Source: Daedaleopsis sinensis
Lineage: Eukaryota; Basidiomycota; Agaricomycetes; Polyporales; Polyporaceae
Length of the DNA: 64,000 nucleotides
Assembly: GCA_033807695.1 (NCBI GenBank)
Contig: CM066300.1
Coordinates: 5,084,001-5,148,000, forward strand
Reading direction: 5' to 3'
Shown: in pieces, positions 36,201-47,260 of the stretch
How positions within the stretch are numbered: the first letter of the stretch is position 1
Layout of the letters: each line of letters begins with the position of its first letter
The notes under the pieces: generated by a model
Databases searched by the model: none
Seen by the model: the letters and a program-made list of their open reading frames with translations, nothing else
Told to the model about the DNA's origin: nothing
Program-made: the position numbers and the translations under genes

Positions 36201-37200
36201 TATTCGGGGTAGGCGGCTTGATCATCAATTGCCAGTTAACGGGAGTACGAATATACTGCGTTGCATGAATAAACTGCTGTCGAGAAATGCTTGAAGGTGA
36301 TTTAGTCATAGACTTCAGAAACTTGGCATCTATCCATCATCCTACCGGTACCAAGACAAGCAGCTGAGCCCGAGCCAGAGCCATGACACCATCCCATAAT
36401 CAGGAACCGTGTCAGGACTCTCCTCAGTTCCCTCCCAACCCATACTGTCCTCCCCCATGCACTCTTCTTGTCACTTGTTGATACGCCACACTGCCTGACT
36501 CGGACCCTCCACAGTATATAGCCCTTGACCATGTACCCAGTCGGTAGCGTTCCAACAAGACCCGGCGACTCATACCTTGACAATCCTCGTGCGAACTTGG
36601 ACTCTCTGCCTCGGGTTCGATCACCTCCCTCTTACTTACAGTACGGGGGTCACTGTAGACTTGGTTGGTGGTGAATACCTCGGGCTCGGGATAGCACCCA
36701 CGATGCGAGTGAAAAGGCAGTCAAAAGAAAAAAAAGATCCCGGAGTGCGGGTGGCTAAAAGGAGTGCCAATAATGGTCAGCAATATGACCGATTTTGGCA
36801 CCCGAGTCCCGAACGAGGCGTCTTCATACGTCGTGCTAGGCGGGAACTTCACCCGCGCTCTGAGTAGTTGACTTCGAATTCATACTACGCTCTGGGTTCT
36901 CGCACGCATCGTATAGCAATAAATAGCATTATATTATTCATTCCGAACATTTGGGCAGGATACTGACGCGCGCTCGAGCTCACTTGGCCTTGACGAAACT
37001 TCCCACTGCTTGCCCTGCTTGGGCGGTGCCACCAGGACGTCCTCTTCTTCTTCTTCCTCCTTCTCCTCATTTTCCTCTTCGTCAGGATATATAGCCAATA
37101 TGATACATCACTAGACTCTAGTTAGAGTCCAGCCGTGATCCATGCCGTATTCTAGTCAGAGTCCAGTACTGTGGATGTATCCAGAGACAGGTCTCTGGTT

Positions 37201-37253
37201 GTCTCCCCTAGGCAGACGATGAGGACCTATTGACGTGAGGCATAGACGGTCCT
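37201..37253 (+). repeat. Dispersed ~53-bp element, copy 1
   Basis: Starts GTCTCCCCTAGGCAGACGAT and ends GACGGTCCT. Closely matched at 46453-46505 and more loosely at 59875-59929. Nature unknown. Confidence 0.6.
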
Positions 37254-37305
37254 AGCCTCAACGTGGAGATCTAAATTCTACCGAATATGAATATCCGCGC
37301 AGAAC

Positions 37306-37491
37306 CTTATGATGCTCATCACCGTCACCATGGCCAGCCTCATCGACGTCTGCATCTGCATCGCCCCCATCTGCGTCTTCCTGCAAAGCTGCTCGTCGCG
37401 GCTTTCTTTCTTTGTGCCAAATGCGCCTGTCGAGGTGATGAAGCGTGTCAAGGGGGCTCTGCATTCCTCGGTCTCGACCAGGTCCACTTAA
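37306..37491 (+). pseudogene. Hydrophobic coding-like fragment, possibly a membrane-protein remnant
   Basis: After a GCGCAG acceptor-like site, the plus strand reads LITVTMASLIDVCICIAPIC and VFLQSCSSRLSFFVPNAPVE with almost every third codon position C or G, which suggests real coding history. The hydrophobic ASLIDVCICIAPICVFL segment recalls a transmembrane helix of the Agaricomycete multi-spanning membrane families, but I could not extend it upstream. Probably a remnant; family unknown. Confidence 0.3.
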
Positions 37492-37897
37492 CTTGACTGA
37501 CCTATACCTGGCCGTTGGGTCATCCGTGACGCCCCGCCCCCCGAACGTGCCGGGTATCCTGTATAGTTTGCCAGGGTCTAGTGTTCCGACTAAAATTCAC
37601 CAAATGAGCATGCGGAATGACTGGATATGGCACCGCACGGCGCAGACTACCTCTATGAACGTCGATCTGGACGTCATGACGTTGCGGCCTGGTTTCCGTG
37701 ACGTAGTTATTGTTTGTGTCACCGTCCTGAATTTTTGGGCTCAGTTTTTGAGCATCACTATGCATCACCCTGCTCACCGATGGCAGTACTAGATGCAAAT
37801 CACTGTCGGACGCGAAAGCAGCATCGGCGTCTGATGTCTACGATGATTCAGGACAGATAGTGAGTGGAAGGTTGTTAGTGGCTCGGAAGAGATATCA

Positions 37898-38980
37898 TTA
37901 CACCTTCAGGATGTAGTCCAAGATGGCGTTCATCCCTTTGGGATCGTACCCTGACCGGGGCTACTGGATGTCAATCATTATCAAACGAAATAGAAAATTG
38001 GACATACGGCGAGCAATATTGGTGCAGCGTCGGAGCAGTGCACTGTCGGGAACCGCGAATCTTCACGTTGCAGCGACAAAGGAATGATCACATAACTCGC
38101 CCATCGACGCTTTAACTTGTAGTAGTTGAGGAAGACACACTGGTCAAACACCTCAACGGTACCCGCTTGGTGGGTGTCGCGAGGTCGAGTAAGCGCCTCC
38201 TGCTGATAAACTGGGCCCCAGCGAGAATGCACCGACGCTGTCGCGGCACGTTCCATCGAGAATGAGAATTCTCCTGTCGCAAAGGGAACGAAGCCGCCGG
38301 TGACTACGAGTTCGCCGCCGGTATGGCAACCGTTGAATGCGGCTGTAGCCCATTCGGACGTCTTCGTGAAGCCGGAGACAAAGAGGAGATCTTCATCTTT
38401 CACATCGATGCCCAGAGTACGCTCCGCAAAGTAGATCCAACTGTCGATGTTGGCGCGCATGTACTTCTTGATGAAGTTCCCACATTGGAGAGAGGTCTTG
38501 TGACCGTGGCCCTTCAGCATGAGGAGTGCGCCGGCATCCTTTGTGCACCGGTATGAGAGTGAGCCGCCGACGGACGCTGCAAAATCACTATGTAGGAATG
38601 CTGTCGTTAGTGTTGTCCTACATGCGCACGGAATTGCATTAGTATTCTTACCTGCCGGTCGACACCGAGGTGGACACAGATATCGATCGAAGGCTTTGGC
38701 TATGTAGACACGACTGCGTGATGTCGTTCGGGTCGTGCAAGATAGTAGAGGGAGGCGGTACGAATTGCTTAAAGCCCAATGGGACGCCCCGTTTGCGGTT
38801 GACTGGGTCATCTGCATCGTGCATGGTGTTGAACAACACACAGAAGCGCCCTTGGGACAGGTAGCCCACGTCGCCGAGACGGACCTCCCCGAAGTCGTTA
38901 GAGGGCTCGGGACACCACAGGGGATGACCATGCTTCAGAGGAAAGAGCTGCTTCGAGTAGATGTCCCATGCGGCTGACAT
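37898..38980 (-). CDS. Agaricomycete-type protein of unknown function, ~300 aa
   Basis: Exons on the minus strand: 38980-38652, 38587-38067, 37950-37898; 300 aa. I recognise the pattern from a family common in mushroom-forming fungi with no known function: an N-terminal part that cites LGDVGYLSQGRFCVLFN and HDPNDITQSCL, a core SDFAASVGGSLSYRCTKDAG, ALLMLKGHGHKTSLQCGNFI, then LLFVSGFTKTSEWATAAF, a glycine-rich GGELVVTGGFVPFATGEF and SVHSRWGP, and a C-terminal YDPKGMNAILDYILKV. The last exon is inferred from that C-terminal motif; the 116-nt intron before it (donor GTGAAG) is the least certain part. If it is not spliced, the protein ends at 37981 instead. No membrane span or signal peptide. Confidence 0.75.
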
Positions 38981-41138
38981 GGCGCAGTGGGTGAGCAAGT
39001 ACTATGAGGGAGTGAAAGTCAAGAGGACTCGGAGAGCCTGGGGGTTCGACGAGAGCGACACGAGCACTTAAGGTCTTCGGGCTCCCAGGGATACCTTGCA
39101 CAGACTTGGGTCAACTAAGCTCAGAATCCGCTGACGCTAGTTATCGTATACAATCAAGACCCCTCATTCTCAATAGGCGATGTGCGAACCTTGTACACCA
39201 AACAATTGAACTGTCAACGGCTGGCAGACCATCAGGTTCTTTGTGTGGTCTGAAGACACGTATTTTGGAGATTGCAGCGGGTGTAGTGTCCGCCTTGTTC
39301 AAAGATGCTGACTGTTCGAGAAACATGGACGCGTCGTGCCTTTACGCTCGTTATACGCTGACCGTGCCGTCTCCGTTCTTCCTGGAAAGTAGCATGCTAC
39401 AACAGCGTAGCATGCGCAGTACCGGGATCGAGAGCGAGAGACACAGAAGGAACTCACCGGCCCTCGCATGTACTGCCAGTGGCTTTCAGAAGTCCCAGCA
39501 TGGAGGCTGTTCACGGTATCACTCTTTAAGCTGTGAGCTGTGGGACACAATCAGCGTGAGGCTATCCAGCCTAATAGACCGACCGACTAGACTATGACGC
39601 ACCTCGCACCTCGCCGAGAGCTACAGATACATTGCAGTCAGGACAAACCTCAACGCGCACAGCACCACAGCCCAGGTTTCGCGAATTAGAACGAGCGAGT
39701 ATGTATGTACAAGACAAGTAGTAGCGAGGTACGAACGCGTATGGACTATCAGACCGACATGGGGCGCGATAACTCCCCTAGCGGAGGGCGGACGGACTAC
39801 CGACGCGGAGCCGGAGGCCGTACAGCGTACGCTGCAGACTAGCAGTGAGCGAGCGGCGGACAAGCCGAGCATGGGACGAAAAACGGGGCGCAATAGACGA
39901 CAGATGTATATGTATGTACGGTGCGCATCAACGGGCGGACGATTCATAACGAGAAGAAGCATTATATGTCAACGAACGAACGAACAAACGGCGGACAAGC
40001 GAGCGGGACGGCCCCCGTGCGCGGGAGGCGCGGAAGGGGGTGCAGCGAAAGCGAAAGCGTGGGGGACTAAATGACATCGTAAGGGCAGAGGCAGACTAAA
40101 TGGCGGTGTCAGAGTGGGTAGGGTACGAGTACAGCTCCCGGAGAGGGCTCCGGGTTGGCAATGGTATTCTGAATTCAGCGTGCGGGAATCGGCAGGCGGC
40201 GTTTGGTATGTGGCAGTCGTCGTGTGGCGTGCGGCGGCGGTAGGCATGTAGCAAATGTGTAGGGTGGATGGAAGGAGGGACGCAGCAGATGTGTATGGGA
40301 TATGGCAAGGGCGCGGAAGGCGGCGGGGAAGGGGAAGGGGAAAGGGCGCTTGAGGCGATATTTGGGTTCTGTCCGGCGCATGGGAACGACGAGGGGGGCA
40401 AGCTCGCGGTTGATATCGAGGTTCGGGTGCGAATGCGGGTTCGGGCTCGGCGGGGGTTTAAGAATTGAGGTACGGCGGGAGAAGCGGGTGGATGTGATGT
40501 GCGTGGGTGTCCAATCAGTGTCGGTGTCGTCACCAGTGGCTGCGGTCCTGGAGGGTAAGACGTGAGTACTGCGTCGCGGGGAACGTGTAGCACAGTACGA
40601 TGAGAAGGGCAGAGGGGAGACGTAAACGTGAACGAGAACATTGAAGTGGGGCGAACGCGAACGACTTCAGATCGCAGCCGGCAGCACCCTTGATGCCAGA
40701 AGCTCGCCGGGGACAACCACCGCGGTCCAGGGAGATGTAAGGGTGGGATGCAATGCAAGAGAAGCGTACGCTGTCTGTGATGGACGATGGAACGGTGTTA
40801 TACAACCACATAAACGGGTCATTCCGGGATGCAGATGGGATGCGGCAGGGTCTCATGCGTGTGCGGGAAGCGCGCGGACAGCAAGGGGAGGGTACGTAGG
40901 GCAGTAGCGACGGCGGGAAGGATGACGGAGCCAAAGACAGAAGAACGTGTAGGTGACAGGATAGCAGAGGCACTTACGCGAGTTATGATGGTACATCCCC
41001 CCACCGGGTACGTACGGCCATTACGACTCCACGGCGCGGCGCGTGCCTGACGCTCGACCGTGTCCCAGAACGACAACTGGTGTTGGAGGAGAGGGAAGGG
41101 AACCCCCGCCGCCAGCGCTCGCGCTCGCGCGCGCAGCA
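38981..41138. other. Gene-free region
   Basis: About 2.1 kb between the orphan-family gene and the 3' end of the Galpha gene. The 40000-41100 part is G-rich on the plus strand, and the long minus-strand open frame there is Pro/Ser/Arg-rich with no domain. It probably includes the Galpha 3' UTR. I see nothing else. Confidence 0.45.
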
Positions 41139-44100
41139 TCACATCAAGGAAGACGATTTAAGGTTCGCGGTGAGGATGATGTCGCGGACTGCGAACCGGA
41201 GCGCCGGCGTGTCAGTGTCAACGTCAGTCGGGGGGTTCATTCCGGCCATCGGGGTTCGGCGCGCGGTCGGAGGTTACGGTCGGAGGGCGAGCGGCGAGGA
41301 GTGAATGGGAGGCGTGCGCGCGGGGGATAGGGAGGGGCGAGGGGGGAACGCGGAGGTGTGAGGGAGGTAGCGGGCGTATGAACGAGGAAACGCACCGTTG
41401 GATATGATGATATGTGTCTTGCGGGTGTCGGTGACAGACGTCAGGTGGACTGCGAGCCTTGAGTCTCAGATGCAACAGCGGATGCAGCGGATGGACAACA
41501 TACTGAAGAGCTCTCTGGACTTGTTCGGGGTCAGCTGCTGGTGCATCGCGCCGAACCGGTTGCGGAAGTCTGCGGGCGGTGTCGAATCTGAGACAGCAGT
41601 CGCAACTGAGATCGAGCCGAGAGGAACGCACACTTCGAGACCGTCTCGTAGTCGTTAGGACGGTTGTACGACGGCATGTGGTGGTTCAGCCGCTCCCCGC
41701 TCTCGAGCTTATTCTTGAGCAGATCGCACTTGTTTAGGAACAGCACGATGTTGACGTGCGCGAGCAGCTTGTTCTCGATCACAGATTTCCAGAGCATGAA
41801 CGAGTCTTCGAGCCGGTTCACGCGTGGGTCCTATGTTTGTTTGCGGGTGAATAATTATGGCCCGGGCTGAACGGCGCACGACGGAATGCACGTACCTCGG
41901 TGAGCTGCTGGTCGAACGCGCTGATCGGGACGAGGAAGATGATCGCGTTGACTGTGCAACCCATGTCAGTGCATTGTTCCGAACGGAGCGGTGTATGTGG
42001 AACGCACCATCGTCGAAATATGGTGCCCATGCCTGCCGCTGATTCCGAGCCCCGCCAACGTCATATATGACCCATTCGACGCCACGAAACTCGCTGTTCT
42101 TCGTGAGCGTGAATTTGTGCTCAACGACGCCCGTCGTCTTGAGCCGCGCCTTGAGCACATCGTCTGTGGTGGCAATAATGGTCAGAGATCCATCGGAGTA
42201 CGGAAGTTTGCGAGACTGACCATCTGTTGGAAAATACATCTTCGCCGTTATTCGGTCGATGTCGTCCAGATAACTGTCCGTTGCGGCAGAAAGGTCAGCC
42301 TCTCGCATGTACTTCCGCTCAACCTCCGGGTGACGGGGATGGGGGCATAAGAGGAAACACTCACAAGCCGCTGCTCTCCTCCAGCCGTATCCGCCTCTCC
42401 GCGAGCCGTTGGTGCACCTTGGGGTCCTTCCAGAGCTCCGACATCGCGGCCGCACATCGATTCAACGTGTGCACAGGGTCGGTGGGGTCCTCCCACCACC
42501 CCTCGAGCTCGCCGGAATGTGCGGATTTCGGGCTCTGGATCTTCCCGAGCGCGAAGTACTCTTTCCACTTGGACCCCGTGCGGATCGAGGGTTCGTGTAA
42601 TGTGGTGCTCACCATGCTCAGCGCTGGCGAGGTCGGGGATCGTGGGGATGTAGGGACGATGCTGGATGGGTAGGCGGAGGAATATGATGACGCAGGTGCA
42701 GATGCAGCGGGTATCGTGATTCGTGGTGGGCGGCCGGAGTGAGAGTATGAGGTCGGGGATGTTGAGGACGAAGGGAGGTTAGCGAGGGAGGCGGAGGCGG
42801 AGGCGAGGGACTCGTATGGGGTGTATAGCTGCTGCCCCCATGTGGCGCCGTCGGGGAGATGGGTAGCCTCCCGCTCGCCCTCTTCGTCGGGGTCGGAAAG
42901 CACGGTGATAAGGCGCTGCTCGAGGTCCATCAGCGGTGCAAGTTTCCGACGGTATAGTTCATAGTTGGGCTGTGAGCTGGCGAGCGATGACGACGGCCGG
43001 TCGCCGGTGATGATAATGGAGGCCGTCTCGGTGGACTCGCCAAAGTCCTCCTCTTCGCCGTTGGCGGGGTCCTCGGGCGCGATGGCTTCGAGGATGCTAT
43101 GAATAAGTTAGATAGGCGTCAGACATGGTCGGAGTAACTAGGCAGGGCGTGGTGCAGACGCACCGGCGGATGGAGCGGACGAGATTGAGGTAGATAACGA
43201 GGCGCCAAGCTATTCGCTCCTTGTGGAAGGCGGCGGGGGTATGCAGCAGCTGGAATTCTGGCATGATCCACGTTAGCATCGCACTGACAACTATCCGATG
43301 AGACGAAGAGATGGGTAGACATCCTCGACATGGAGGTCACAGAGCAGACCATCGGGTAGGTCCACAACACGCACAGTGGACGTGCGTCGCATCGTGAGAA
43401 GACATGGTGAAGAGACGGCTACGGATGGAGATCTGAACACCTCATAAGAGGGGAAGAGCGATCGTAGAGTGATGCAAAGGCCCAGGGTTTGCTGTAAGAG
43501 TGAACGTCCCCTGCCCATCGCGGCAAATCGTTTGCATGACTCGCCGAGCAGTCATAGACATTGTAGTCGACCAATTATCGAGCTCCGTGACATGTTCCGG
43601 CGTAATAGCTCGCTCTGCACGAGTGTGCAACGGAATTTCATGATTGGGTACATCATTCCTGGCCGGTGCATGGTCATTGGGCGTCTAATGACCGCCTCCG
43701 ATCTGCCGTCAGAAGGACGGGCATAGCGATCATAAACACTGGCTGTGGATGTGGTATGTCAGAAGATCCCACAGGCGGTGACAGTCGACGTGTCATGAGG
43801 GAGGAAAGAGGCTCACCTCGAGTGCATGGGGCGTCCGAGGAAAGCTTGTATCGAATACGCGCACGCGTCCTCGGGTACAGGAGCGGGATAAACGGATATT
43901 CGGATAGATCGGGGGAGCAGGTGTGGGACGCGCCGATGCAGGGGCGGGCTCGGGGCGGGGGCATATAAGCGAAGGGGACTCACGTTTGAGCGTCGTGCTC
44001 TTCCCGCTCTCGCTCTGGCCGAGGAGGAGGACTTTGACGGTCTTGCGCCTCCGACGGCTCTTCTCGTCGTGCCTGAGCATGCGGTCGATGTGCTCGCTGC

Positions 44101-44245
44101 GCTTCTTGGCCTCGTCCTCGGCGCGCAGCCTGTGCTCGCGCTGCTCCGGGGTCTCGTCCGCGGGTGGGAGGAGAGCGAGGGAGAGGGGGTCCGAGTTCGA
44201 GCGCGTGCGGTGGTGGGTGCGATTCTGGGCGTGCGGGTTGGCCAT
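41139..44245 (-). CDS. Heterotrimeric G-protein alpha subunit, large basidiomycete type
   Basis: GTP-binding signal transducer at the plasma membrane. Ten exons on the minus strand: 44245-43984, 43257-43164, 43096-42365, 42273-42221, 42163-42008, 41951-41896, 41830-41632, 41569-41504, 41449-41396, 41188-41139; 573 aa against about 350 for a standard Galpha. G1 is GQSESGKST at 76-84, then QFQLLHTPAAFHKERIAWRL. G2 is DVLKARLKTTGVVEH, G3 IYDVGGARNQR, G4 FLNKCD, G5 TSVTD, and the C-terminal helix ends DIILTANLKSSSLM. A Ser/Pro-rich, acidic insert of about 200 aa sits in the helical domain (exon 3). The N-terminus begins MANPHAQ, without the Gly2 used for myristoylation, and is Arg/Lys-rich. Intron 1 is about 726 nt, far longer than the others here. 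Receptor and effector are unknown. Confidence 0.93.
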
Positions 44246-44266
44246 GGCGGCGACGGGGAGGGCGGG

Positions 44267-44297
44267 AGGCGGGGGCGGGGCGGGGCGGGGCGGGGGG
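44267..44297 (+). promoter_or_regulatory. G-quadruplex-prone GGGGC repeat next to the Galpha start
   Basis: At least five G4C-type repeats (GCGGGGGCGGGGCGGGGCGG and on) lie 20-50 bp upstream of the Galpha ATG, on the strand opposite the transcript. They could form a quadruplex in the promoter or template strand. Confidence 0.5.
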
Positions 44298-46452
44298 ATG
44301 AGGGGAGGAAGGAGAGTGGTATGTGACAAGAGCGCCGGGCAGCGGAAAAAGTCAAGTGTGAGAAGGCCAGGCGAGGGATTCTAGAAAACGACAAGGAACG
44401 GGTGTGTGTGGCTGGACGAGAGCGAAACATCCTCCTCCTCTCTCCTCCTGATTAGGAAATGCACGGGCGCACGGCGCGACTGATCCGGGCGTCCGAATAC
44501 AGCTCTTCCTCCTCCTCTTCCTCCTCCTCCGACTGTCTCGAGCGCCATATAACCTCACACATATTTCCTCGAACCGCGCATGATCTGTCGGCTACGCCGT
44601 TTCAACGGCCGTGTTTAGTCGGGCCTCGCACGCTGTCCGCCACGTCGTCTGTTATCGCAGCGGCGTTTCTAGAAAGACTAGGAGACTGCATGGAACACGC
44701 CGACATACGGCCCTCGCCGCTCGAGTCCCAAATAGTCGCACTTCCACCGAGCGTCCTCGTTCGCGCCGGGTATTGTCGCTCCGATTCGGTCATAATTGCA
44801 TTCGGGAAGTGCTAGCTGCCTTCCTGCGGCGCCCTGTCGACTCCGCCCGCTGCCTACCGCGCTGCGTGACCCGGTCGCATCTCACCCCGGCTGGCCCAAA
44901 GGCCTCCACGCTCGTGTCACGCATGGTCTCCTCCTTCCTCCGGAACTCGACTGTCGCCCAGGCACGTCGGTCCGTCACGTCTCCGAAGGTCTTCCCCGCG
45001 CTGTGCACACCTATTATCGCACCCGACGCATCGCTATCTGTTGCTGCACACTGTTCATGTACGTACCCAGCCCTCTCGTCCCCCCCACTGGGCTCATGCG
45101 TCCTTGGATTTCCATGACAACCTCCACCTGCCCCCCGGCGCCCTCGCTCAACTCTAAAAGCCCCGACTGAGAGCTTGTTCTACGCAGAACTCCTGGCGGC
45201 CACCCGGGATGTGCTCCGGTGTCCCACGCCGAACTCTTCTGATGCACCTGCGGCCCTGGAACAACATATCGTCCGCCGCTCATGTACCCGGTCCTGTCAT
45301 TCATGCATAACATGCAGCTCGGTGCAAGCTAGTGAGTACGCAAACGGTTGAATTCATATGATACAGTCGCAAGAGCGCGTCAGAGCACGCAGTAAGTCAG
45401 CTTCCGTAAGTACTTGACATACATATGTGGTGCCACACAGCCCCGGTGCCGTGAATACTCGCGCTAAAACGCAGTCATTCACGTACAAGCACGTCTTGGG
45501 CAGCTATTGGTAATGTTTGCTGCTTCTATCCACTGTGACGTTTGACACGACGGCAAGCTGCCGGCAGGCTGCCAGACGATCTGCAACCTAACAGGTGAGT
45601 AGTTCACTCAGGGCCGAAAGCGCTCATGATTGTCCTATGCTATTCGAGATCTGGAGGTTCCAAGGCGCACGAAGGCTTGCACACGTCGGGTATTATTTCC
45701 CGTTGGCAGCCACGCGGGAGGGTTGAGCAGACGGGTAAAGTGCGAGGAAGACATTGAAACAGCACCGCTATTCTGCTTCTTCATCTCCCTCAGGCACACA
45801 GGTTCACTCTCCTGCGAAGCAAATATGGCAGCGCAAGCATTTCTGACGCCCCGCTGCTTAAAGGTCTCGACGTCGGTGTCTGAGGCTCTGACCAGTCAGA
45901 CTGCCTTATTCCGAGTGCCAGTGAACGTTGATCACCTACATAGCCTTACAGCAGATATAACGGACAAACCGATGCTATATGTGGCGGTTCGCTTGACCCA
46001 GTAGTCGCGCCGATATTTACTGCAGCCTGCAGAAAATTGTCTGGTTGAGTCGTTACAGCGTACTGAGTCTGCTCGCTACAAATGACCGCGAGTGGTTTGT
46101 AGTTTGATGGACTAAGAAAGCTCTTCAAGTTTCCAGTTATAGGTTGTACGCTTACGTAATATCATTGCCGTAGTGGTAGGCGCCCAATGTTGTCTCTTGG
46201 CAAATAAATCGTCACGTATCGCTCTTAAAAAGTCCTCAGCCACTATATGTAGCACCAAAAGCTGTCAGAGAGTCTCTGGCAAGACAGCTACTCTCTACCT
46301 CCTCCAGAACGTCTTTTCGAGAAATTGTCGCCAATATGCCGTGTAAGATTTGTACATGTTTGTTCGCGCGCTCTTGGCAAACGTTCGCTAGCAACTATGT
46401 AACTTTCACATCGGTCGCACTGGTGAGTTTGTTTACCCAATGCTAGTCCTAA

Positions 46453-46505
46453 GTCTCCCCTAGGCAGACGATGAGGACCTACTGAACGGGGGGATGGACG
46501 GTCCT
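46453..46505 (+). repeat. Dispersed ~53-bp element, copy 2
   Basis: Shares CCTAGGCAGACGATGAGGAC with copy 1, followed by CTA(C/T)TGA and a GGACGGTCCTT-type end. It is preceded about 20 bp upstream by GAGTTTGTTT, which also precedes copy 3. Confidence 0.6.
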
Positions 46506-47189
46506 TCAAACCCAGTGCTATCTAGTCGACTCTGACCCTATACATCTTCCCCCGGTTCACCTTGACTCTCGTATAGACCCAACCGCATGACTTCTGGGCC
46601 AAGTACTATGTAATACTCAATGTGACAACGTTGATCTTTCCGGAGGTCCCACAGCCGGTTCAACCGACATAGTAACAAGCAAAACCGCGTTGCACACTCA
46701 TCAGGTGCGTGTCGGTCCGTTCCATTTAACCTATAACCGCTCCTGAATGCAGTCACTAGCACTCGCCAACCAATGTTTTCTTCGCAGACTACAATGATGC
46801 ACGCGGAGAACACGGACCGCCCGAGCCCGCACGCAACAGAACGCAGCCCACTCAATTGGACATATGTCGGGTGAACTAGTGCTTGGGTAGAACTCCCATC
46901 CTAAGCCTGTATAGTACCCAGACCTTCAGTGCTAATAAGCTGCGGTAACAGCCCACGCCGGAGCCGAATGTGCTTCTAGCGATGTTCGGAGGCTCGTTGC
47001 CACGTTGTTAAGCACTTCGTCGCCCTTCGCATGTATACCCGGAAATCGCCCGCAACGATCATGGGATGAGGGCGCAGCCGGCGAGCAGTGATCACAACTG
47101 CCTTGCGAGGATCATGCGCTTCTTCGGACTTTCGTTCGATGCTGGATCACTGGCTTATAGCGGCCCGCTACAACGTCGCCGCATCCCCA

Positions 47190-47195
47190 TATAAA
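47190..47195 (+). promoter_or_regulatory. TATA box of the PL4 lyase gene
   Basis: TATAAA 66 nt upstream of the ATG at 47261, with a pyrimidine-rich leader between. Confidence 0.55.
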
Positions 47196-47260
47196 GCTCT
47201 CGACTGACCTTCGCCTCTCACCATTGTTTGTCCAGCCTAGACTCTGGCCCACCGGTCAAT

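Larger units (their letters stand above)
36201..37897. other. Gene-poor region with one coding-like fragment and one dispersed element
   Basis: No full gene. It includes an A-rich stretch at 36721-36740, a CT-repeat at 37040-37075, the dispersed element at 37201, and a plus-strand coding-like fragment at 37306-37491 (listed separately). Confidence 0.45.
44246..47260. other. Gene-poor region upstream of Galpha and PL4
   Basis: About 3 kb. It holds the Galpha promoter with its G-tract, a CT-repeat at about 44502-44530, plus-strand exon-like bits around 45060-45330 (for example NSWRPPGMCSGVPRRTLLMH after a CTACGCAG site) that I cannot assemble into a gene, the dispersed element at 46453, and the PL4 promoter. 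Confidence 0.4.

Noticed and set aside
37196..37261. Box C/D snoRNA for the dispersed element
   Set aside because: CGATGA and CTGA are only about 10 nt apart and no terminal stem is visible.
40096..40758. 220-codon minus-strand frame downstream of Galpha
   Set aside because: Pro/Ser/Thr/Arg-rich with no structure; composition effect of a G-rich plus strand; likely 3' UTR.
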